Below are positions 35,202 through 47,664 of a DNA stretch of 64,000 nucleotides, piece by piece (position 1 is the first letter of the stretch; each line of letters begins with the position of its first letter). Both the position numbers and the translations under genes were made by a program. The DNA is from Centrapalus pauciflorus (Eukaryota; Streptophyta; Magnoliopsida; Asterales; Asteraceae), in the NCBI GenBank assembly GCA_020465985.1, contig JAANYP010000284.1:77501-141500 (forward strand). The letters run 5' to 3'. Below the pieces are notes generated by a model that saw only the letters and a list, made by a program, of their open reading frames with translations, made no database searches and was not told where the DNA came from.

Positions 35202-38200
35202 GGGCATTACTAAATATACACCCCCCTTCACTAATTTTTACTAATCATACACCCCTCCTTAATTAATATTAAAAAATTTCTTAATTACCCTAATGATTAT
35301 CTAATTATTATATGGGACCCACATATTGTCAAATCAAGTCTAATTTTTCAAGATTTTTTATTATGGTGGGACCCACTTTTTTTTATTCATACACCCCCCT
35401 CTTATCACATCACCTTTTTTTTGTTTTTTATTGAGGTGGGGCCCACTTTTCTTCATTCATACACCCCCCTCCTATCATATCACCTTTTTTTGTTTTTCTA
35501 TCAAGGTGGGGCCCACATTTTACATATATATACACCCAACTTCTTTCATTTAATACACATCCTTAGTTATAAGAGTGCATTTCAGTGTTTTTTAAATATT
35601 TACAGTGCTCTTCTTTTGCAATCAAAATGTCAAGGTTCGATGATATTGTAGTTGATAACACGACAGACTTCACTGCTACAGAGGTATTTTTATGAACTAT
35701 TTTCCATATTTATTATTTAAAGCTACGTTATGTTTTTATTAATTAATGTACATAATTTTTGTAGGATTTTCCTACTTTTGATGATTTTATGAACTGGGTT
35801 AACAACGTTGCAAGATCTCTTGGTGTTATCATTATTAAAAAACGTTCAAAATTATCAAAAAAAAATGAATTAAGAAAAGTATGGTTACAATGCGAACGTG
35901 GCGATGTGTATAAAGATTCTAGTTCTAGCAGAGAGAGTCTCACAAAAAAAATCGGTTGTCCGTTTGAGTTAGTAGCTTGTCGTAATGATAATAAGTCATG
36001 GAATTTAACTGTGCTATGTGGCACACACACTCATACAAATGCCTCAAGTTTTGAGGGACACGCATTCGCAATGCGTTTGAATGAAGATGAAAAGAATTTG
36101 GTCGCAGAACTAACCAAAGCTAATGTCTCACCACGTAATATTCTTACAATTATAAAAAGTCGAAATAAAGGTAATTTTTCGTCTATGTCAAATGTGTACA
36201 ATGAACGACATAAATTAAAGACGTCCGTGTACCGTGGTGGCACCCGTATGGAGGCTCTTATGATAGCTTTGGAGGCTAACAGTTTTCTATATGAGGTGAA
36301 TGCAAATCAAGAAACAAATATGTTAGAAGATTTATTCTTTTGTCATCCAACATCTTTAGGGATCTGGCAATCATTTCCACAAATGTTATTGATCGATGCA
36401 ACGTACAAGACAAACATGTATTTATTCTTTCCTATACATTTTGATAAAAATTATATATAGGTTTTTTATTTAAATGATGAGACAATATATTTGTATTTTG
36501 CAGATATAACATGCCACTTGTACAAATGATTGGTGTGACGTCAACTAACACTTCATTTTCTATTGGTTTTGCCATCCTAAAAAATGAAAAAGTACAAAAC
36601 TATAGGGATTTGGCTATAATGAACGCATGCATGAAGGTGTTTCCAGATTCCTATAAATTACTGTGTAGATGGCACATTTGGCAAAATATCTTGAAGAATT
36701 GCAGACCTTGTTTCAGTTTACAAGGTTGGAATACCTTTAACCACATATGGAATATGTTGGTAAAATCTCCAACAGTAGATATATATTTGCATAATTATAA
36801 TCGGCTCCAACAGTTTCTACATGACAATCAATGTATTATTTACTACATTATAATCAGCACGACGGAAGATAGGGAAATCACTTGTGACGAAGAAATTGAA
36901 ATGTTCAAAAAAAGTTTTGGAGATCAGCCTAAAGAGGGAAAGGTCAGACTTTTAAGAAAGCTTAAGGATATTATACAACCATCAAAAAAGTTACTTGGGG
37001 AACCTCTGTTAACAAAAATAATTGTGGTCGTCCAAGAGGTAGCACCAGCAAAGGCAAGCAACCCCAACAACGATTCGAGCCACCACGAAATAGCGAATAT
37101 GTGTGTCGTGACTTGAATGACCAACCTCAATACGAGCCACCACGACACAGTGAATACATGTATCGTGACTTTAACGACCAACCGCAATGCGAGCTACCAA
37201 GACACAGCGATTACATGTATCGTGGCTTGAACGACCAACCCCAAAGTGAGCCGCCACGACACCATGAATACATTTCTCCACCAGCATATACGGATTCAGT
37301 TGATCAACAAACGACGTCTTGGATGAACAACTTTTTTGATCAAGATCCGTTTATGCATAACTTAATAAATTATGACCCACTACCGTCACAAGTGTTTGAT
37401 CAATCCTTTAATCAGGAAGGAACAGTACAGGTATGTTATTATTATTATTATGCATTTTTGCATGTTATTTATTTATCCATTTGAATGGCATTGGTTTACA
37501 TGATAAAACATTAGGAACCGGCAAATCCATTACAATATGAATACACTTACGCAGAACAAACACAAGATGAATACCATTATCATCAACCAAAGTTCCAGGT
37601 AAATGTATTATCTTAATTTTTTTAGGTCGTCGATATGATAAACTAATCTATTTTTTTATAGGAACCAAAGAGCTACAATCATCATTTGATTAGCGAAATT
37701 CCTAAATGTTTTCATCCTTATGTCATTGGAATTCAAGATGTTAAAGGTGATGGAAACTGCGGGTTTCGTTCAGTTGCTGTTGCTATGGGTCGAAATGAGG
37801 AGGAATGGCTTGCAATACGTCGAAAACTACTAGAGGAGCTAAATAAAAATAGTAAGCAATATAAAAGCATTTTTGATAGTGAATACAAGCGCTTAGAAGA
37901 ATCTCTCAACTTTTTTGAGTATCGTGATGCACCTTTTCATAACTGGATGCGGATGCCTTACACTGGTCTTCTGATCGCAAATAAGTATAACTGTATATTT
38001 CACTATCTAACAAATGCACGTTGCTTAACATATTTTCCTCTTTGGTCAAAGCCGCAGTCTCCAAAAGAAAATCATGTCATTACACTCGCATTTGTACATA
38101 ACAACCATTTCGTGAAGGTTGACTTACGTGAGGGATACCCAATGCCAGAGGTTTCTGGCTACAATCAGTCAAAAAAAAGCCGAAAAAAAGAAAGCGAATG

Positions 38201-38519
38201 GGTTAAAATGTATGAAGATCATTTACTCGCTTATAAGGAACTTAATTGTAGCATTGATCTTAATGTTGTACCACTTGAGTGATAATGCATGTACTGTTCA
38301 ATGGTGATTTAATTCAAGTTTAATATTATTAAATAAATGTTTATATCTTTACATCAAATCATTAATCAAATCATTAAATCAAATCATTATTAAATAAATG
38401 TTATTTTGTCAAATCATTATATATCAAATCAAAATCATTATACAATCATTGGGGTAATTAAAGTGTAATTAAGGGGGTGTATAATTAGAAAAAAAGGGGG
38501 TGTAGGAATAAGATGAGCC
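35202..38519 (+). mobile_element. Mutator-like element (MULE 2) with partial transposase and OTU gene
   Basis: A 3.32-kb element flanked by an exact 8-bp duplication TTCTGCAA (35194-35201 and 38520-38527). The terminal inverted repeats run about 80-90 bp and are diverged. Both carry paired TACACCCCC and ATACACCCCxxCTTAATTA blocks, then TTAATTACCCTAATGATTA on the left and TTAATTACCCCAATGATT on the right (reverse complement). The TIRs differ from those of MULE 1, so the two belong to different families although their genes are related. Contents: one five-exon gene, internally deleted and with one frameshift. Confidence 0.85.
35627..38282 (+). pseudogene. FAR1-MULE-OTU gene with deleted transposase core and one frameshift (MULE 2)
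   Basis: Exons 35627-35683, 35765-36417, 36504-37430, 37515-37598 and 37662-38282. In order: FAR1/GCM1 zinc-finger region (IGCPFELVACR, LCGTHTHTN); MULE transposase start with the first catalytic Asp in LLIDATYKTN, then MPLVQMIGVTSTN; a junction VQNY-RDLAIMNA where about 25 residues with the second catalytic Asp are missing; CRWHIWQN; then an abrupt jump at about 36860 that removes the rest of the catalytic core and SWIM finger; linker LLRKLKDIIQPSK. Near 37015 one base is lost from an A run, shifting frame before CGRPRGSTSKGKQ. The shifted frame continues with three copies of a 20-residue unit (YMYRxxNDQPQxExPRHS). The last exon is a complete OTU domain (DGNCGFRSVA; NNHFVKV) ending DLNVVPLE. 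The OTU part alone could still be translated. Confidence 0.85.
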
Positions 38520-38527
38520 TTCTGCAA

Positions 38528-39327
38528 TTCAAAAACAAAATATTTACACATTATTTGATCCGACAAAATGTATATTTTTTGTAATAAGTATTTATCTGAT
38601 ATCCGATAATTACACTAGTATTTTAAATTATCTAAAAGATATTGTATTCATATTTTCAAAAGGGATTTATTACTAATTCATCCATTTGTTGAACTTGTTC
38701 TTAAGTAATTGCTTATGATTTATGAATTCGTGTGTAATTATCGATTATATATTTATATTTCATAGCATTATGTCATCACTGATTCACTGATTAAAAAAGA
38801 TAAAATACTTGTCAAATGATAATAAAAACCAAAAACCAAAACTACATATGAGTCGATATATAATAAAGAAATTATCAGATGCTACATGTCAGATTCATGT
38901 TATACCGAAAAAATAAATACAATTTATTAGTATTAAATTAAATAAATACAATTTATTATTTTTCAAAAAGATTAATGTACTCTCTTGTTTAATATATTAA
39001 TAATAAAAGATAAATACAATTTAATATTTTTAATAAGATAACTACACTTTATTATTTTTTAATCTATAAATAGTAATCTTTAATAAAATATATAATTATT
39101 ATATTATATCAATTTATATTAATTTATAATAAAATATAAACAACTACAATTAATGGTTTGAAAAATAATAATTTTGATAAATGATAATAGTATTGTGATA
39201 ATTGTTCCATCGGGGGATGACTTTTTAAATCTACCTCCTTCCTATCCTATATTCAGAGTTCAGACATTCAGTGAATCAAAATTTGTTGTTATTGCTATCA
39301 ATATATTCACATATCTATCTATGATAA
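38528..39327. other. AT-rich intergenic sequence, nothing recognised
   Basis: No open frames, element ends or RNA genes that I can support between MULE 2 and the next Helitron. Confidence 0.5.
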
Positions 39328-39824
39328 TCTATCTATACCATTAAAATAGTAACTATACTCATTTCTGGTGAAGCCACGTGTCGTCACCATGAATCGACAC
39401 GTGGGAGTTACAGATTTTAAAAAGAATAAAGAAATTCAAATCAAATCTATCCAAATCTAATATAATCCACTTTTAAATTCAAATCAAATCAAACAAAATC
39501 TAATACTCTAGTAACTTATTAATTAAATCTATCCAAATCTAATATAATCCACTTTTAAATTCAATTCAAATCAAATCAAACAAAATCTAATAATCTACTA
39601 ACTTATTAATTATAAGATAATATAATAAAAGTTTTAAAAAATATATAAGAAAATAATTACTCTTCATATATTTTTAGAAATATACAAAATTAATATGTCA
39701 TAATAAATAATAATATCACATTATATACTTTTGTTTAAAAAATAATATTTATATCTTTATCTTTTTATTTATTATATTTTATATATATTAAAAATATCCG
39801 CGTAATACGCGGGTAATAAACTAG
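39328..39824 (+). mobile_element. Non-autonomous Helitron, complete
   Basis: A 497-bp element. The 5' end is TCTATCTATACCATTAAAAT, and the 3' end has the hairpin CCGCGTAATACGCGG followed by GTAATAAACTAG. The flanks are A on the left and T on the right, the expected AT insertion site. It carries two CACGTGTCG/CGACACGTGG inverted words near the 5' end. There is no Rep/helicase. A second copy lies inverted at 41307-41719. Confidence 0.85.
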
Positions 39825-41306
39825 TTTATCATAAAAGGATCAATAGTCGTATAGTTGTCACTTAATTAGTTTACTATTTGACAATACATAAAGTAGACAT
39901 GTGTAATTTACTTTAAATTTCAATCTATAAATACTAATAAATGATTTAATTCAATTTCAAAATAAATCTAACAAAATCAAACGTTTCATTAATTAATTAT
40001 AATAAAATAGGTCCATATTGTCTAATAAAATAAATTAATTTAACAATTTATCTTAGACACTTAATGTTAAACAAGTAACAATTTATTAATCTAATATTCT
40101 ACAATTGATAATAAATTAAACACTTAAATAATAAAGAATAAGGTTAGAAAAAAAGTCAAATATTTATGGAATTTACTCTAGCCCAAGAAATTACCAGTTC
40201 CATATACAAGTTTATGCATATATTTTTCTAAATATTTGTTCAATAGATAACATTCTATTAAGTTTGTACATTTTTTCATAGATATTTTAAAAGAAATTTT
40301 TATATGCAAATTTTATAAAAGAGACGGTCAGACATTAAAAATCATAGAAATCAAAATTATTTTGGCAATATAAATAATACTGCAAGATACTCACAAATTA
40401 ATAGTGCATCCGCCCCTAATTATGATGGTGTCATAATCCTATGGGTGAGAAAAACCAAACCAGAAACCAAAAAATTTAAAAAAAAAAAAAACAAAACAAA
40501 AAACCATAGTAAATGGTTTGGGTTCGGATTCCCTCTCAAAACCAAACCGAATCGGTTTTCTAAATTAATTTAAGTATTCTAATATCTTATATATTTGTTG
40601 AGTTATTTCTACTTCACTCGTATTTGATATTATGTCTTACGTTACAAAGTTTTTTTTATTTATATTTACATGAAAGTTTTTTTCAACTTTATATATATAA
40701 TTGATATGGTTAATAATTATGCTTATTTTAATTATATGTGATGTAATGAATGCTAATTAATTTGTATAACCATTCTTATTATATTTATACATGGTTGACT
40801 TAGTAAAATATTAATTCAAAACCTAAGTTGGTTAGTTCAATAAATTAAAGTATCAAATTAACTAAATTAATAATTAGTATCCAATTTTAATAAAATTAAA
40901 GTATCAAACTAAGGCACTAGTCGATTAAAAATCCAAACGTAAACAATTATTTCTTGATGATTTTATCATATTAGTGTTTAACTTTAGTAAAGAAAATCAT
41001 AAGTTTAGTAAGGAAAATCTCAATTTAAAAAAAAATGTCCAAGATTTTTTGGATTTAAACCAAAAAACAAACCATTTTCGAAAAACAAAAAACTCATGCG
41101 GTGTAAACCGAAAAACCGATAATCAAAACCAGAAATAACAGAAACCAAATGGCTTCTCCATTCCAAAAACAAATTTTTTTGTTTGCGTTCGGTTTTGGCC
41201 AAAAATCGAACCGTGTCATGTTCACCCCTCCTACATGGCGTATTATAGGATGATCAAACCGTTGCTAGCAAAGGTATTATATGCATGGTATTGGTATCAT
41301 ACAATA
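39825..41306. other. Intergenic sequence with a possible decayed MITE
   Basis: No gene recognised. From about 40441 (TGGGTGAGAAAAACCAAAC) to about 41228 (GAACCGTGTCATGTTCACCCC) the ends are weakly inverted and rich in AACCGAAAACC words, as in some hAT MITEs. This assignment is weak. Confidence 0.4.
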
Positions 41307-41719
41307 CTAGTTTATTACCCGCGTATTACGCGGATATTTTTAATACATATAAAATATAATAAATAAAAATATAATAATATAAATATTATTTTTTTTTACA
41401 AAAGTATATAAGATGATATTATTATTTATTATAACCTATTAATTTTGTATATTTCTAAATATATATGAAGAGTAATTATTTTATTATATATTTTTAAAAT
41501 TTTTATATTATCTTATAATTAATAAGTTAGTAGATTATTAAATTGTGTTTGATTTGAGTTGATTTGAATTTAAAAGTGTACTATATTAGATTTGGATAGA
41601 TTTGATTTAAATTTCTTAATTATTTTTAAAATCTATAAACGACACGTGTCGATTCATGGTGACTGACACGTGGTTTCATCATAAATGAGTATAGTTATTC
41701 TTTTAATAATATAAATAGA
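41307..41719 (-). mobile_element. Non-autonomous Helitron, complete, inverted relative to 39328-39824
   Basis: On minus it begins TCTATTTATATTATTAAAAG at 41719, and shares AACTATACTCATTTxTGATG and the CACGTGTC words with the upstream copy. It ends with the hairpin CCGCGTAATACGCGG, GTAATAAACTAG at 41307. The A and T flanks are correct. 413 bp, non-coding. Confidence 0.85.
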
Positions 41720-42187
41720 TTTTGTATTTTTAATGGGTCCCCATGAAAAAATATATATAAATTTTAAGTGTATTATGATTTTTGGAGAAAGTGTTAATAT
41801 TACCTTGAATTGTACTTATAACGGTTTGTCTTTTTTTAGTGATAATTTTTGCTTGTCTAAAAAATTGTTTTGTAACTTTGTTTTTCTTAAGGAAACATTT
41901 TTTCTATACACATAATAGTTCTTTATGAGTAAACTATTTGGTTTATTACGAAAAAACCAATATGTTTTCATGATTTTTACGTTTACGTCACTCAATGTTA
42001 TTTTTTTAGTTTTACGAAATTTGACTATTAGACCTCAGTTTTAGTTATTAAATCGGGTTTTTAAAGACTGAAAAACCGGGTTCTAATATTCATTTTTCGC
42101 TAAACAAAAATAATTATTCTAACCTTAAAAAAAATATACTGGTAACTATTTTTACAGTGCAATCCTTTTGAGGTTTTTGGATTTACA

Positions 42188-42381
42188 TGACGTTAATTGA
42201 ATAGAGGGTTGACGTTTAAATCTTGTGTGTCAGGTTCTCCCACGTGGATAGTACAATATGACGTCATTGTCCCACGTGCAGGAGACAGCCGCATGATGCG
42301 ACCTGTGCTCCGCTTTGACTCGGTTCGCTTGCAGACGGAGGAACCTCTCTATTCAGTATTCATCCCAACTCAGGAGACTAA
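42188..42381. promoter_or_regulatory. Cluster of G-box and CRE-type sites
   Basis: Two CACGTG G-boxes (42241-42246 and 42273-42278, both within CCCACGTG) flank a palindromic TGACGTCA (42259-42266) inside 40 bp. TGACG and TTGACG cores lie upstream. This is bZIP/bHLH-type promoter architecture, in a GC-richer patch interrupted at 42382 by a Harbinger-type element. No gene follows within reach, so it may be an orphan or captured promoter fragment. Confidence 0.45.
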
Positions 42382-43700
42382 GGTGCTGTTTGATTGCATA
42401 AGAGGTTAATTGTCTGATGTCTGATTCCACTTCTGATTGATGAGAGGTGGTCCTGATAAGATACTAAGATCTGATAAGAGAATTCAATAAGTCTGTTTGT
42501 TTTATAAATTATCTGATCCTGTTATTTTTATTAATTTTACATATTAATTCCCAAAACCAAATAGATATCATTGATTAAAGTCAAATATCAAGTAAGAATA
42601 ATATCATTGAATCAAAGTGATTTATGTAAACATTTAATATCATTCAAATAACATTAACAAGATTTAAGTAAAAAACCAAATCAAGTTTATAAGTTATAAT
42701 CAAGTAACATAAATGCATTCAATAAACATATAACCAACATTCTTTCAAGAATCAAATAACAATTAAAGTTTATAAGTTATAATCAAGTTTATAAGGTTAT
42801 GTTTATTAACTTCCAAATAACTTAAGTTTATAAGTTATATAGATATGTTATTGAAAAATAATAAATTTTATCAAAAAGTGTTGGAATATTTCTCGTTATA
42901 ATAAATATGGTAAGAGGTAGGGTAGGGGTGAGGTAGGTTGAGGGTGGGGTAAATAGGGTAGGGTAATGGTGTAGGGGTAGGGTGGGTAGGTTGAGGGGTA
43001 AGGTGGGTGGGGATGGGTAGATTTGAGGGATACGGTAGGGGTGAGGTGGGTAGGTTTGAGGGGTAAGGGTAGGAAGAGATAGGGGTAGGGTGGGGTGGGA
43101 TAAGGAGGGGTGAGGTGGGGTGGGTAGGTTTGATGGGTTAGTGTAGTGGTGGGGTAGAGTGAGATAGGGTAAGTATGGGAGTGGGGTGGGTAGGGTTAAT
43201 GGTGGAGATGGAGACGGGGTGGTATAAGTAAGTTAAGGGTATTAGGGTAGGGTGAGATTAGGTGGTTGAGGGTAGGGTATGTTTAGGGTGGGGTGGGGTA
43301 GGATAGGGTAGGGTAGGGTAGGGGTAGGGTAGGGGTAGGGTGAGTGAGGTAAGGTATGGGGTAAAGGTAAGGGTGGGGTGGGGTGGGGTAGGGTAGGGTA
43401 GGGGTAGGGGTAGGGAGTTTTAGGATAGGGTAGGGTAGGGGTAGGGTGGGTGAGGTAAGGTATGGGGTAAAGGTATGAGTGGGGTGGGGTTTCAGCAAGG
43501 AGAAGAGAGGGTTTTGTTTTTCTTTAGAGGGTTTTGATAAGAGGTGATGAGAGGAAAAAAAAATCTTATCATGGTAAGACAAAATAAGAGGATTTTGCCT
43601 CTTATGTATTATGCAAATCAAACGCACTTATCGAGTTTTCCTCTTACCGAATAAGAGGTTAGCTCCGATAAGAGGTTGATAAGTGCTATCAAACAGGGCC
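42382..43700. mobile_element. PIF/Harbinger-type non-autonomous element with GGGTA array
   Basis: The ends are GGTGCTGTTTGATTGCATAA (left) and GGCCCTGTTTGATAGCACTT (right, reverse complement), flanked by TAA on both sides (42379-42381 and 43701-43703). Subterminal CTTATC/GATAAGAGG words are repeated in both orientations. There is no transposase. Almost half of the 1.3 kb is a G-rich array. Confidence 0.78.
42909..43490 (+). repeat. Degenerate (GGGTA/GGGGTA)n G-rich array
   Basis: About 580 bp of GGGTA, GGGGTA, GGGGTGGGGT and GGTGAGGT units, nearly all G-rich on plus. Runs of three to four G recur every 4-6 bases, suitable for G-quadruplexes. The opposite strand gives a false Pro/Thr/Tyr-rich open frame (43283-43627). 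It is not a telomere: the plant telomere unit is TTTAGGG. Confidence 0.95.
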
Positions 43701-43730
43701 TAAACCATATTATTGTATCATTTATTTTTT

Positions 43731-45156
43731 AGAGCAAAGGACATTTTTGGTCATTGTGATTTGATGGTTTACTCGGATTCAGTCACTTAATCTTAATAAG
43801 GTCAAATTTCATCCATATTTTGCTAATTTTATGCACTTTTAGTCCCTCATCCGTTAAACTTAACGACACAACCGTTAAATTTGTAAGAATAACATTTTTA
43901 CCCTTTTTATTGAGACGTTTTTAGTCCCTATGATTTTATTATTTACCCATTTATAGTCCAACATTTATTTTATTTTATTTATCTTTATAATTATATTATT
44001 TATAGATTTAGTTAATTCATTATAAACACACTTATTTTATTTCTAAATATACTTATATTTTAAATTTTTTTATTTACATTTACTATTCGTATTTTATTTA
44101 AAATTGAACTTTGGTTTTAATTAAAATTATATATTTTCTTTACTAATTTATTTAAAGTTTATCTTCTTTATTAATTTTAATTTTTATAATATTATTGTTG
44201 ACATTTATATATGTAATTTTGTTAGTTGTGTTTAAGTTTATATAATATCGTCGATATTTTTCCTCTCCATGGTCACTATTTCTTCAAGTATCTTCCAACC
44301 TAATCAATTATCAACACATATATTATATACATATGTGAATATACTTGAATATATAATGACATTAGAAGATACTTGAAGATACATATATATACCTTTTAGT
44401 CCCTATGGATAAATTTATTTACACATAAATTATATGTGTGTGTGTGTGTATATATATATATACAAGACATAAATTATATAAATACACATAAACATTATGT
44501 GTATTAAATTATATACACATAAAGTATATACATACATATATATATATATCACATATTATATAATTTATGTGTAGATAATTGATTAGATTGGAAGATACTT
44601 GAAGAAATAGTGACTTTGGAGAGGAAAAATATCGACGATATTATATTTTACTTAAACACAACTAACAAAATTACATATATAAATGTCAACAATAATATTA
44701 TAAAAATTAAAATTAATAAAGAAGATAAATTTTAAATAAATTAGAAAAGAAAATATATAATTTCAATTAAAACTAAAATTAAATTTTAAATAAAATACGA
44801 ACAATAGTAAATGTAAATAAAAAGTTAAAATATAAGTATAATTATAAATAAAATAAGAGTGTTTATAATGAATTAAGTATTTATATAAATAATATAATTA
44901 TAAAGATAAAATAAAATAAATAAATGTTGGACTATAAATGGATAAATAATAAAACCATAGGGACTAAAAGCGTCTCAATGAAAAGGGTAAAAGTGTCATT
45001 CTTACAAATTTAACGGTTGTGTCGTTAAGTTTAACGGTCGAGGGACTAAAAGTGCACAAAATTAGTTAAATAGGGATGAAATTTGACCTTATTAAGGTTA
45101 AGGGACTGAATCCGGGTAAACCATCAAACCACAAAGACAAAAATGTCATTTACTCT
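43731..45156. mobile_element. Long foldback element (Mutator-type by structure)
   Basis: The left end AGAGCAAAGGACATTTTTGG and the right end, in reverse complement AGAGTAAATGACATTTTTGT, begin inverted arms that match over at least 200 bp. Further inverted blocks extend towards the centre near 44440 (for example ATATCGTCGATATTTTTCCTC and its inverse). It is about 1.43 kb and non-coding. AT-rich flanks ATTTTTT on both sides could be a 7-bp target duplication but are low complexity. Confidence 0.8.
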
Positions 45157-45214
45157 ATTTTTTTATTATAAATATTATATATACATTCAATTTACAAATC
45201 TCCTCATCCAATGA

Positions 45215-46279
45215 AAAGCTACTACGTGGCCAACCATTATTGGTCGGTGGTTTTTCCGTTTTTTTTCTTCTTAATTTTAACTTTTCATAACACACCATTA
45301 TTTTTGTGTTATCTTTTATGTAACCTTTTTATTTTAATAAACTTTTGTTTAGTCCTATTTTAACATTTATCATCACAATATTTCTTACACTTAAAATTAT
45401 GATTTTAATCATACATATTTTTGGAGTTGTATTTTAAAACTATTATCTTATGTTTAATTGTATGAAAAAGACTAATGAAAACTTACAACTTCGCCAATCA
45501 TGATTGGTTGGTGTTTTTTTTTTACTTTAAACTTTTCATAATGCACCCTTATCTTTGTATATTATCTTTTATTTAACCTCCTTTATTTTAATAAATTTTT
45601 ATTTGGTTATCTTTTAACATTTATTATTACAATATATATTCTTACACATCTAAAATTATGATTTTAATCATACATATGTTTGAAGTTGTCTTTTGAAACT
45701 GTTATGTTATGTTTAATTGTATGAAAAAGACTATTATTCAGATGCACAATACAAGATTCTAATGAAATTGCTTATAATTAAAATATAACTAATCAATATT
45801 TAAATTTTGTATTAAATATTATCATGTTTAACATTGAACATAACTATTATAACGTTGACAAGCCCTAATCGATCTGTTAGAGATATTACCATCATAAATT
45901 TATTTTATTTGATTGTAAACCAACAAATTAAATTGGTGATTAAACCTAATCAATGTCACAATTTCAAATTATCGTTATGAATATTTAATTATCTAATTCT
46001 GATTCCGATCAGATTTAATAAAACTTTGTTTGTAATTTTGACATTGCAAAATCTAGAAACCAATAATATGAACTAAGTAACTAACTAACAGTATCATTTG
46101 GCTTACTTCTTAGACATATATCAATATATCAGTTTTTCCAATTTCACTCTTTGATCTAGGTTTTGTTGGGTTTTGTCATTTTAATTGTTTCAAAAATATT
46201 TATTGATTTGTTTTTTATATTTATTTTTGTAATTAATATTTTTAGACCCCGCAGCAACGCGTGGGTCTCCAATAACTAG
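45215..46279 (+). mobile_element. Probable Helitron 3' portion with internal tandem repeat
   Basis: The 3' end is a strong hairpin AGACCCCGCAGCAACGCGTGGGTCT (arms AGACCC/GGGTCT), then CCAATAACTAG at 46279 and host T. Upstream, a unit of about 250 bp is present twice in diverged tandem form (about 45215-45480 and 45485-45735), sharing AAAATTATGATTTTAATCAT. The 5' terminus was not located. Confidence 0.55.
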
Positions 46280-47617
46280 TTTATCTATATTTACTATATA
46301 ATTTAGAATCTTTTATCTATAATTATTATTTCAAGTTTATTAATAGATTATATAATTTTAAAATATTAACAAATTTTATAAATAATGATGACAATTACGT
46401 TATCGAATAATGATGACAAATATTGGGTGCTACTTCATGCACCATACTCTACAACAATCAATCTTGGTCAATTAACATACACCACTTTCAATGAAACAGA
46501 GAAACCATAAACTCAATCATAAACAACAACTTAGTCAGATTATAGGATTTAAATTGCAATTAAATCTTATTTTAAAATAATATAATATATTTATTTTTTA
46601 TGTTGAAACGTAATGATGCCAGTGTCAATTTATATTTATATACACACACAATATGTTCTAGCATAAACTGTAAAATAACTTCTATTTCCATCCTCAACAA
46701 ATTATAAATTAATTAAAAATTAAAGAATATGATAATTTGAATAAGATAATTTGATCAAATATTAAAATGTTTATATATCTTAAAAAGCTAATGCAATTTT
46801 TAAAATTGAATCATTTTGGTTCCTTTTGTTATCCTTAATAACAAATTATTAAAATGTGTTTTGATTAAGGGTGACATTATTTACCCAACGGGTGGGACGG
46901 TTAAATTGACCCGGAGTAAAAAAACTAAGTTAAAATATAATTTTTTTTTGAAAATGAAATTTTATAAAATGGTGTAATAAACAAACTGTTTTTCGAAACA
47001 AAATTCAAAGTTATGTAAAATTTATTACTCTTGATTGCCAACCCGTTTGTTCCATTTGATTGATGGACTGAAATTGTCACCCCTAGTTTAAACTCAAGTT
47101 GAATGCCTGATTAATCACGTAATATTGCTTACATAGCGGTATCTATGTGATATAACTGATATTTATAATCATTTTAACTTTGTATAATAAGAAATATTTA
47201 AATATCATATTTCTTTCTAATTGGGTTAATAAAATATTATATTATATTATACTATATTACACACACATGAGGATATAAAATGAAACGTGTCATGTTCATG
47301 TTTCGCCCAAAAGATAAATACCACTTACTATTATTAAAAAACAAAAGATAAGTACAATACATTATTCTTAAAAAAATAACTACACTTTATTATTTTTTAA
47401 ACTATAAATAATAATTAACATAAATTTTTATTTTCAAAAAAATAAATACACCATATTTTTTTCTAATCTATAAATATTAATTGGTAATGAAATATATAAG
47501 TAGTATTTTTAAATAAACTAAAATCTCAATTTATATAAATTAAAATACATTATATTAAAATAGTGATATTATTTAAAATAAGTAATAGATGTGTGTTTTT
47601 ATTTTTACCTGAAATAC

Positions 47618-47664
<47 letters not shown>

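Noticed and set aside
42909..43490. Interstitial telomere array
   Set aside because: The unit is GGGTA/GGGGTA, not the plant TTTAGGG, and the array lies inside a TAA-flanked element.
43283..43627. Pro/Thr/Tyr-rich protein on minus (extensin-like)
   Set aside because: The frame is the complement of the GGGTA array, with no signal peptide or conserved extensin motif.
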